64,000 bases of DNA. It comes from Mytilus californianus (taxonomy: Eukaryota; Mollusca; Bivalvia; Mytilida; Mytilidae). Shown piece by piece: positions 55,369-64,000 of the stretch; within the stretch, counting starts at the first letter, position 1, and each line of letters opens with the position of its first letter. The stretch spans positions 47,536,884 through 47,600,883 of the forward strand of contig NW_026262712.1 in NCBI RefSeq assembly GCF_021869535.1, read 5' to 3'. The notes below the pieces were generated by a model. That model did no database searches and was not told the origin of the DNA. It worked only from the letters and a program-made list of their open reading frames with translations. The translations under genes and the position numbers were made by a program.

Positions 55369-55832
55369 GGGGTCTGGTTTTCGAAAGTATCTTATGACTA
55401 AGACATGTCTTACGATGGTCTTAGGACATGTCATAGTCGTAAGATAGGTTTGCAAAAGTATCCCAAGTTACGATATGTCATAATTTTTATCGTAAACTTA
55501 AGACCCCTCGCGACATGACTTATGATGGTCTTATGATTATCATAAAAGGTTACGACATCGCAAGTCCAGCGGTATTCTCTTTTATTTTTTCTGCTAGCTT
55601 CTTCTTATTACTGTTAACGTAGCAGGTCCACTTTTTTTTCGAATATCTTCCACTGTTCTTAGGTGAGCAGTGTCATTTACTGCATTTATCTTTATACATG
55701 CATCCTCCAATGCTCTCTTTATGGCACTGTTTATTGATGTGTTGCTCAGTGTGCTAAATAGTAAAGATTTATTCTTCTCCACTTCGACAATTAAAATTGA
55801 AAAATCTAGAATTTAAAATTGATACTATAAGT
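55369..55832 (-). pseudogene. Harbinger-associated Myb/SANT-like gene fragment with 'cttatga' end repeats
   Basis: 55372-55560 is full of 'cttaggac', 'cttacgat' and 'cataagac' motifs like a transposon end. The minus frame from about 55800 to 55594 encodes VEKNKSLLFSTLSN, then RTVEDIRKK, the same Myb-like domain as at 56.4 kb. The conserved KW after RKK is lost by a frameshift in an A-run, and most of the gene is absent. Confidence 0.65.
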
Positions 55833-56366
55833 CAGGGGCCGGTTTCACGAAGCTATCCTAAGACCTGTCATAAGACATATCTAAGGAAATGTCTTATAAT
55901 CCTCTTATGACTATCTTAGGACATATCTCAGACCTCGTCTCGAAGCTGTCTTAATAGGATGATCTTAGCAAAGATATACTAAACCTGTCGCAAGTTCTTT
56001 AAATTTTTCAATATAAACATGGATTTATGCGAAAATATATGTAAATGTAGTATGTGTTTCCCATAAATTACTAAACGTATTGATTAATATTCCATAATTA
56101 GATAATTTGCAAAATTACTATAAAAAATAAGTGTAATGTATATAAATAATACACCAACATACATATGAAAATTCAAATACAAAATGGCGAAAAAAAAGAA
56201 TAAAATAATGACAATTTTTTATGTACAAGTGAGTTGAATTCAATTTGTCATTGTATCGGTTATAATAAGGTTAAAGGATAAAATCGTGCATTCTTGCTAT
56301 AAATACATCGAATGTTCATTGCTGATAAATCATTCTGATAATCCGTCAACCTATAAAGATTTAGTT

Positions 56367-56838
56367 ATGAGCAGGAAAAGGAGTCCCAATTTCACAGAAT
56401 CAGAGCTTCAAACTCTTCTGGATGCCGTGGAAAAGAACAAGTCAGTACTATTCAGTAAACTGTCAAATGTAATTACAAATAGTGCTAAAAAGAAGATTTG
56501 GGAGATAATATGCAGTACAACAAACCACACTGACTATAAACGTACGGTAGAGGAGATAAGGAAGAAGTGGACGACCTACATGATCAGTGTAAAGAAGGCT
56601 GCTTCAAATAACCGTCGCAAGGCACGGAAGACGGGCGGCGGACCTCCACCAGAGGAGTTGACTCCACTACAAGATAAAGTCGTCGGTATCATTGGAGAAA
56701 CCTCAATAGAAGGCATAGAAGGAGGAACTGACACAGGATCTGTACCATCTGGTGATGGAAGTGAAACCGATGTCTTGGACTTCACTTTCCCTACCTGTCC
56801 GAATTCTAGAAGGAGTTCAAATTCGTCTATGGAAAACG
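56367..56838 (+). CDS. Harbinger Myb/SANT-like DNA-binding protein, exon 1 (NAIF1-like)
   Basis: ATG at 56367 (MSRKRSPNF). Residues 8-80 form a Myb-like trihelix domain of the kind in NAIF1 and Harbinger accessory proteins: FTESELQTLLDAVEKNKSVL, then KKKIWEIICS and RTVEEIRKKWTTYMISVKK. A basic/Gly/Pro linker (RRKARKTGGGPPPEELTPLQ) and an acidic Ser-rich stretch follow. It ends with the excellent donor AACG|GTAAGT at 56838 in phase 1. The frame is also open upstream to an ATG at 56286, but the alignable domain starts just after 56367. The reading frame is intact in this exon. Confidence 0.75.
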
Positions 56839-56867
56839 GTAAGTTTCTTTATAAAAAATGATAAGAT

Positions 56868-57240
56868 GTGGTATGAGAACAGTGGCGGATCCAAGGGGCG
56901 AGAGTTCTAGGGGTTGGACCCCCCTTTTGTTGGACACCTAATGCTTTTGTATGGAGACATATGGTTGAAACCCCCCTTTTTATATGACTTGCATGTGTTG
57001 CAACCTCTTTTTAAAATGGCTGGATCCACCCCCTGGAGGGTAAATGAGACAACTCTCCATGCAATACACAATGTCATTACTGTACGCAATTATATGTTAC
57101 GGGACGGCCGTTAATGAGGAGCTTAGGTTCACATTTAACAACAATCTTTAAAGGGCCACACACTGACGTGTGACTTGGGACAAATACATAAAAAATGAGC
57201 GCGGTTAAACCGTTTAACGTATACACTAGTACAATCCCCT
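56868..57240 (-). repeat. Family A copy split by a family H insertion, inside the Myb-gene intron
   Basis: Family A starts 'aagatgtggtatga' at about 56869 and resumes 'gagacaactctccatgcaat' at 57048, then 'gtgacttgggacaa' and 'gcgcggttaaacc'. Between them (about 56882-57033) sits a family H unit with 'gtggcggatccaagggg' and 'ggctggatccaccccctgg' ends. Confidence 0.75.
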
Positions 57241-57543
57241 TAGTCATGTGTTTAAAATGTCAAAGTTAGTGCATCATGTGCACTTTTTTCAAATGTGGTA
57301 CGATAACTCGTTTGTTTTAACAGTATCTCGTTAAACTATAAATGTATAACAAAGATGAATGATGATGAATGGCTGCCTAACGTCCAGCGGTAAATTAATT
57401 GTATCATTCAGACTCGTATTACTCTTTGTCTGTCACTTTCAATCTATTACAATGTAAAAACCATGAATATTAATCAGTTCGTTCTATTTTACAACCAAGC
57501 TACTCATTCTGGACATAGAGCACAAAGGATTCATGTATGACAG

Positions 57544-57799
57544 GAGAGGCACCAATCACCAAATCGACAATGAAATCTAACAAGACACTTGAGGACAAAA
57601 CAACACAGAGTTTGATTGCCATCGAAGAGAGACGACTAAAAACAGAAGAAGAAAGGCTTTGTGTCGAAAAAACAGAGATTGTCTATGGAGACTTGATATA
57701 GAAAGACAGCGATTTAACATTGAACAACAGAAACACCAACTGTATTTGGCACAAATGAACATTAATTTAGCACAAATTGGAGTCCAAGTGTTAGACTAA
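57544..57799 (+). pseudogene. Harbinger Myb-like protein, exon 2 (coiled coil), frameshifted
   Basis: A phase-compatible acceptor, TGTATGACAG, precedes 57544. It encodes EAPITKSTMKSNKTLEDKTT, then a charged helix (IEERRLKTEEERLCVEK). Near 57680 the frame breaks, and the natural continuation RLDIERQRFNIEQQKHQLYL to QVLD-stop lies in another frame. A C-terminal Glu/Arg-rich coiled coil is normal for this family. The frameshift means the protein would be truncated. Confidence 0.6.
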
Positions 57800-58055
57800 C
57801 AAACACTGAACACACCTGATGATGCCTAGATTTAAAATTATATAAAACTCGCATAATGTTATATTACACCTTTTTTGTAACTCTTTATTTCTTTGAATTA
57901 TTAATGAGTCTAGTGTTGTTTTTTTCAAAGTTGTCAACCTAAGCATGCATTGAACGGTTAATAAACTTGCTGCACAAAGAGTAGAGGATTTAATAAATCT
58001 CTGATAGTTGAAATGGTAAAAAATACAACATTAAAAAGTATTTAGATGATACAAT

Positions 58056-58850
58056 TTATTCAATGTCCAAATCTTCCATTATCAGCCTGTTTCGAACATT
58101 TGCACCATCATTCAAATGGCCGACGTACTGTTGTATGTCTAAGTGTCCTTGGTCTGGGCGATTCCCGTCAATGTCTGCCGGCAATGGGATTCTATTTGCT
58201 ATACACATATTATGTAAAACAGCCACAGCAATAAAAATGTCACAGCATTTTAAAGGTTTGTAAAGCAATGTGCCATCACTTGCATCTATGCAACGGAAAC
58301 GTGATTTTAAAACTCCAAAACTCCTTTCGACAACGCTCCTCGTCTTCATGTGCGAAGCATTATATCTTTGTTGATTTCTCGTTGTTGGGTTTAGCACAGG
58401 TGTGAGAAGCCATGGTCTAAGTGGAAACCCATTATCTTCTATCAGTCATCCATGATCAATTGTTCCGTCCACAAACATTTCACATAAGCTAGAATTAGCC
58501 CAAATGAAGGCGTCGTGAGTTGCACCTGGCCATTTAGCTACAATGTTCAGAAATTTCATGTTAGAGTCACAAACTCCTTGAACATTAATAAAGAGATAGT
58601 TATTTCTGTTCTCATGTTCATCTTCTAATGGAGATTTTATCCTAATGTGCGTCCCGTCTATTGCCTCGACGATATTTGGGAAGTCATCAATGCTATAAAA
58701 GCCTTCCATCATGTTATGCAGCTGTGCTCGATCATTTGGCATTTTAATATAATGGTTGCATAATCTTTTCAAACACACTGTCACATCACGGGTAATTCTT
58801 GAAACACTCGAGATTGAAATGTTGTGTACGTCGGCATTGACGAGCTGCAT
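58056..58850 (-). pseudogene. HARBI1-like PIF/Harbinger transposase with one nonsense codon, N-terminus missing
   Basis: One continuous frame of 264 codons interrupted only by TGA at 58448-58446 (GTIDHG-stop-LIEDNG, where a Trp would be usual). DDE catalytic core: VEAIDGTHIRIKSP (first Asp), WPGATHDAFIWANS (second Asp) and VVERSFGVLKSRFR (Glu), all present. The N-terminal helix-turn-helix is only partly visible (ISISSVSRITRDV), and HARBI1-type proteins are usually about 350 residues, so an upstream exon is lost or unseen. A possible acceptor, CTATGCAG, sits at 58845. Close to functional, but the TGA would end the protein after the second Asp. Confidence 0.8.
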
Positions 58851-59109
58851 AGTCTATTGAATTGTACATAAATCTTACAAAACAACTTACATTGTAAGGA
58901 AGAAGAGAACAACACTTTGGATGGACCTACTTTGCAATTGTATAAATGATACATCTTTTTCATAAGACCTCTGTTTTAATATGCTAATACATTCTGGTAC
59001 ATTATACACACAAGGTAAAACCTTCACGAATCAACTCAAAAATATTCTGTTTGAAACCGTTTGTATCATTACACGGGGGACTTAACTCACCAGTACATGT
59101 ATTGCAATA

Positions 59110-59950
59110 TTATATATACTAGAACTCACCCGCAAAATCGCGGGTATTTAGAGCTTGGTTGAAAGTATGTAAACTGTTGTAGGATGAATTTTTGTAAAAG
59201 ATTTTATGTCTGGAGAAATTCAGAAAAGGTATCAAACTGAGTCATAGGCACTTACAGACAGGACAATTATTTTAAGCCCTCTTCCTTTTTTCCAAAGTCC
59301 GTTATTTTTTTTGCTCTCTGTTAAATTCCATGATTTTCGCGTTTCTGTATACTATGAACATACATATAATATAAATAAAGTGTGTTTGCTATTAACTATC
59401 ATTTCCAAGTATCTTCTCCACGGCGATAACTGATATATTATATAGAGATTCTCTATATATTTTAGGATTATAAACATAGTATACATGCAGAATAACGCGA
59501 AAATAATTGTCCTGTCCCCGCGTAATTATGAAAACTGTGTTTTAAGAGGGGAGTAAAGGGGGGTATCTGCACGGAACGCGAAATAAAATTGCCATTTCAC
59601 GATGAGCGAACAATTAAAAATTTCTTGCACATTGATCTTTTTATCGATTTCAAGAAACACGATGAATAACGAACCTTTTTCACAGCTGCACGTGAAATAA
59701 AAACTTGCAAAACACGTTGCACGATAATAACCCTTTACCCCTCTTTTAAAGTTTAAAATCGGAAGTCTTGGGTACGACTTAAAAGTCGGTCTGATGACGG
59801 AAACAATATCCGGACGCCTTTTTCTTCGCTTTTCTCCCAAAATAACCCAAACTGAATAATAATAAGAATGAATGACAAATGCGACTATGCATGGTACCTA
59901 TAAGACACAAAATGAGGTCTTCTCGTTTAATAGTATAGATATATATTTAT
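59110..59950. repeat. Unclassified interspersed element, 'cccgcaaaatcgcggg' at one end
   Basis: Locally higher GC and CpG content. It starts near 'actagaactcacccgcaaaa' with a small palindrome and ends near 'ctcgtttaatagtatagata'. A 104-codon minus ORF covers part of it but lacks any domain. I recall similar sequence from bivalve repeats; no second copy lies in the window. Confidence 0.35.
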
Positions 59951-61180
59951 ATATATATATAAACTAAGAAGACAACATGATTTGACACTGCTTCATTAAA
60001 TTGTTAATATTGTTAAAACCCATAAATAAATAGTTTCAATTTGAATTTTAACATTGTATGTAATTATAAAAATAGACGATAAGACAAACAAGAACATATT
60101 TATTGCTATCAAACACAAAGTGTAATAATTATAAAGAATTTAACATTCGAAACAATGAATGCTTATAGCAATCAAGAGGGCATGATATATGTCATGGTAA
60201 CCAAAAATCCTCAGTTGTATATATGTTCATTTGTTGTTGTTATTGATTTTTCTCGATCTTTGTATAAAAATTGTAGTTTGCATTGTGTTGGTCAAGTATT
60301 TTCCAAAACTTGTGTCGCAGCCGCTTAGCTTTTCTTGTATTTTCTCATCGCTTGCACAATACTTATACAATAAGCTCGCAATGGCCAATCTTACAGCCTT
60401 CAATGTTGGTATTTTACTAGTTATGATAAATACATCACTATTCTATTTAGTATAATATTCAGAAACACTAAACATATTGTATTAAGAATAAGTGATCGGA
60501 AATAACTGCGCCATTTGCATTCAACTTTAATACAAAATCATATAAGTCATTTATTTTGAATAACAATTTAAAACAGAATCAGTTTTTATCATACGAGACG
60601 GAAATAGATTTAACATATATGGTACACAATGTAAAATGGTTTTTATTATTACAACGTGCTCTGTGGAAACTAATGCTTACGGAAAGTAAATGTAAACTTT
60701 ATTTGAATAAGACATATAAGTAAAATGTAAGTGCAGGCTGTTTTTTGTGAGGTTATATATCTGTATATAATAATTATGTTTCAGGGTTTCACATCAGATA
60801 TTTGTGATGATCGAGAGGTTGCTACGACATTTTATATCTCAGGTTTTCATTAATTAGCTAATTGATATGTGGTTGTATGCACTTTAACCCAAATAAAAAA
60901 AAAACATTGATTGATTTTATAATATAATGTGAAGAGGGAGACTTAATTGAAACTATTGGTAATCCTACTTTAATCGATAAAAATAAATAGGTAAAGACTT
61001 GACTCATACCTAAATATTAATAACAAGATTTCAAATTAGGGCTATTCTGACTGTTTTTTTTAAAGATGTCTGCACTCAAAGTAAGACGTTTGAAGCCCTA
61101 ATCGAAATATCAAAAGAAAATATTCTAAAAAAAATATGAAAACTAATTTCTTACAGACTGATATCTTATAAACATGTGAA
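59951..61180. other. Gene-less AT-rich stretch
   Basis: (TA)n-type microsatellite at about 59940-59962; otherwise nothing recognised. Confidence 0.5.
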
Positions 61181-61185
61181 AGATG

Positions 61186-64000
61186 GTATATTGTAGATTT
61201 ATAATACTTTAATGATGTATGAATTCAGGGGTCCAAAACACAATGTGATAATTGGCTATTTAAGTAATATTTTTAAAGTCGGTATCGGTTGTTCGTATCG
61301 TTGAGAGTAAAACTTAACAAATGTTCTTTTTGAATTTAAAGAATATAAAAAAAATCAGAATTCGTTTGTTATCTACAGTCGTCAACGGTTAATAGTTCTA
61401 CTTTAGTACTTTTTAAAACTCCAATGTAATTATAGGTGTTATAAAAAAATTTAAATATGAATATGTGGTATAATTTCCAACGAGACAACTCTCAACAAGA
61501 GGCCAAATGACACAGAAATTAACCAGTCTGTATACGTAATTATCAGGATGCAATACAACTGCAATAATATTCACTATACACACTCGGAGACCAAATGTGT
61601 TTTAAAGTCAAATAGCTATAACGTCATAAAGTTATAAAACAACGAAATCGTTTAGAATAACTAGTTAAATTTCAAAAGATGTATGTTTTTTGTGGACGAG
61701 GGATGCACAATTAGACTAACAATTTGATTGAATAGCCGGTGTCTCAAAAGGAAAAGAAAATAATATTTTTTAACGATACCAGGCTTATACTTATACACGC
61801 CAATCGTGCATTTCGTCTACCTAAAACGCACCAGTGGGGCTCGAATCAAAAGATTTAGAAGTCCAAATCAAAAACAAAGTTGAAGAGCATTCAAAAGGTC
61901 CGAATAGTTGTGCCAACTGATGCAATATATTCAAGAAAGAGATGTTCCTTATACACCAATTCATTGTCGTGTTTCAAACACTTACTGTTTCTTTCTAGAA
62001 TTTATTTTTTTAACACTTAATTCCAAAAAAAATGAAATATAAAAATGTAAAAAGAATGACATTTGTTTGTTTAGGAATACTAAAAATTACAATTAACCGA
62101 AAGACAAATTCATGTTTTAAAGCATTCAGTAATACAAAAACGAAGAAAAACAAACACTGTCTAACACATAGACAAAATGATCAATTAACATCAACATCAG
62201 TATTTGATTCAAGGGTTCATAATTTGCCTCTCCGAATGAGTGTTGTGTGTGTTAATTAGTGATCAGTTTTGGTTCCAATTTTCAATCTTAACTTACATGT
62301 TAAGTGTTTTGTTGACATGATGTATATCTGTATTTTTTTCCATTTTACCGTGGTGTTTGGCTTCTATGACTTGTAGTATTTTAATCACATTTTTTGGTAA
62401 CTGTTCCCCGCTTTATTTCAGGTTATGATTTTACCCATTTCACATATTATGCTAAACAAAAATAAATGGCTTCAGAGTTAAGATTTTCATCTATGAGAGA
62501 AAACACATTCTTTTTTTATTTTCTCAAAGATATTTTGAATTTAATCTGAATGAAATCAAATATTCTTCAGTTTACAAAACATGTTTTATCAGTTAGATAA
62601 GTTATTTGATTTTTGAGTTTGGTATATTGTAGATTTATAATACTTTAATGATGTATGAATTCAGGGGTCCAAAACACAATGTGATAATTGGCTATTTAAG
62701 TAATATTGTTAAAGTCGGTATCGGTTGTTCGTATCGTTGAGAGTAAAGCTTAACAAATGTTCTTTTTGAATTTAAAGAATATTAAAAAAATCAGAATTTG
62801 TTTGTTATCTACAGTCGTCAACGGTTAATAGTTCTACTTTAGTATTTTTTTGAACTCCAATGTAATAATATGTGTTATAAAAAAATTTAAATATGAATAT
62901 GTGGTATAATTATACACACTCGGAGACCAAATGTGTTTTAAAGTCAAATAGCTATAACGTCATAAAGTTATAAAACAACGAAATCGTTTAGAATAACTAG
63001 TTAAATTTCAAAAGATGTATGTTTTTTGTGGATGAGGGATGCACAATTAGACTAACAATTTGATCGAATAGCCGGTGTCTCAAAAGGAAAAGAAAATAAT
63101 ATTTTTTAACGATACCAGGCTTATACTTATACACGCCAATCGTGCATTTCGTCTACCTAAAACGCACCAGTGGGGCTCGAATCAAAAGATTTAGAAGTCC
63201 AAATCAAAAACAAAGTTGAAGAGCATTCAAAAGGTCCGAATAGTTGTGCCAACTGATGCAATATATTCAAGAAAGAGATGTTCCTTATACACCAATTCAT
63301 TGTCGTGTTTCAAACACTTACTGTTTCTTTCTAGAATTTATTTTTTTAACACTTAATTCCAAAAAAATGAAATATAAAAATGTAAAAAGAATGACATTTG
63401 TTTGTTTAGGAATACTAAAAATTACAATTAACCGAAAGACAAATTCATGTTTTAAAGCATTCAGTAATACAAAAACGAAGAAAAACAAACACTGTCTAAC
63501 ACATAGACAAAATGATCAATTAACATCAACATCAGTATTTGATTCAAGGGTTCATAATTTGCCTCTCCGAATGAGTGTTGTGTGTGTTAATTAGTGATCA
63601 GTTTTGGTTCCAATTTTCAATCTTAACTTACATGTTAAGTGTTTTGTTGACATGATGTATATCTGTGATTTTTTCCATTTTACCGTGGTGTTTGGCTTCT
63701 ATGACTTGTAGTATTTTAATCACATTTTTAGGTAACTGTTCCCCGCTTTATTTCAGGTCATGATTTTACCCATTTCACATATTATGCTAAACAAAAATAA
63801 ATGGCTTCAGAGTTAAGATTTTCATCTATGAGAGAAAACACATTCTTTTTTTATTTTCTCAAAGATATTTTGAATTTAATCTGAATGAAATCAAATATTC
63901 TTCAGTTTACAAAACATGTTTTATCAGTTAGATAAGTTATTTGATTTTTGAGTTTGGTATATTGTAGATTTATAATACTTTAATGATGTATGAATTCAGG
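61186..64000 (+). repeat. Tandem array of a ~1.33-1.44 kb unit, two full copies and the start of a third
   Basis: Units begin 'ggtatattgtagatttataa' at about 61186, 62622 and 63957. Periods are 1436 and 1335 bp. Copies 1 and 2 differ at only a few scattered bases, apart from a 101-bp segment (about 61470-61570, a family A fragment) present only in copy 1. Each unit contains 'taaaacgcaccagtggggct', a 75-codon open frame identical in both copies (62032 and 63367) and 'tactgttccccgctttattt'-like sequence. No recognised protein domain. The array continues past the right edge. Confidence 0.9.

Larger units (their letters stand above)
55833..58860. mobile_element. PIF/Harbinger transposon with two convergent genes
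   Basis: Starts with the repeat-rich end 'ggggccggtttcacgaagct' and 'atcctaagacctgtcataag'. It contains a Myb/SANT-like gene on plus (56367-57799) and a HARBI1-like transposase on minus (58850-58056), tail to tail. This two-gene set is the hallmark of PIF/Harbinger elements, where the Myb-like protein helps the transposase reach the nucleus and the DNA ends. I could not find the right end, and the N-terminal part of the transposase is missing, so the element appears truncated. Confidence 0.7.

Noticed and set aside
59526-59840. 104-codon minus-strand ORF starting MGEKRRKRRPD
   Set aside because: Lies inside a repeat-like GC-richer element and shows no domain or splice signals.
1-64000. tRNA or rRNA genes
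   Set aside because: I looked for tRNA-like boxes and rRNA-like blocks and saw none convincing; short 'gttcgaa'-type strings lie without paired stems.

Overview
The window is AT-rich eukaryotic DNA with no operons or ribosome binding sites. It has one clear multi-exon gene with consensus splice sites and a very dense load of mobile elements and interspersed repeats. Several repeat families (the 'gatgtggtat...gacaactctcc' / 'gtcaggagcctgta' / 'ggttaaacatgtt' family, the 'aatgaggtcaagg' tandem family and the 'aacgtccagtgg'-type family) are ones I associate with mussels (Mytilus), so a marine bivalve is the most likely source. That assignment rests on recollection of these repeats plus the mix of transposon families, not on a search.

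Layout. 1-2460: a minus-strand retroelement-like gene that runs off the left edge, with a helix-hairpin-helix ORF followed by a broken Gln-rich tract and a possible LTR/leader upstream. 2460-18300: no host gene found; interspersed repeats, a 726-bp tandem duplication (10.99-12.44 kb), a 245-bp tandem duplication (15.75-16.24 kb) and a terminal-inverted-repeat element (16.95-17.53 kb). 18300-20860 (minus): a decayed hAT transposase with TTF-type zinc finger and dimerisation domain, directly behind a frameshifted papain-like cysteine-peptidase-type fragment. 21.2-22.1 kb: about six diverged copies of a ~146-bp tandem repeat. 29.16-30.8 kb and 31.2-31.8 kb (plus): two LINE remnants.

33710-48850 (minus): the main gene, 8 coding exons spread over 15 kb. 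Joined, they give an uninterrupted 537-codon reading frame: signal peptide, four Ig-like domains, one membrane helix and an 86-residue cytoplasmic tail with eight tyrosines, including a YEEI site. Exon borders are phase 1 throughout the extracellular part, and one intron is GC-AG. Its introns hold LINE fragments, two foldback elements, a minisatellite, a dead Tc1 transposase and several repeat copies.

49.6-51.3 kb (minus): a LINE reverse transcriptase fragment with an intact FADD box. 52.72-52.88 kb: a 155-bp near-perfect hairpin. 54.5-58.9 kb: PIF/Harbinger territory, with a MITE-like element, a broken Myb-like fragment, and a two-gene element in which a Myb/SANT-like two-exon gene (plus) converges on a HARBI1-like transposase (minus, one nonsense codon). 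61.19-64.0 kb: a near-identical tandem array of a 1.3-1.4 kb unit that runs off the right edge.

The only gene I would expect to serve the host is the Ig-family receptor. Its architecture suggests a cell-surface adhesion or immune-type receptor that signals through SH2-domain proteins. Most other coding signal is transposon-derived and damaged.
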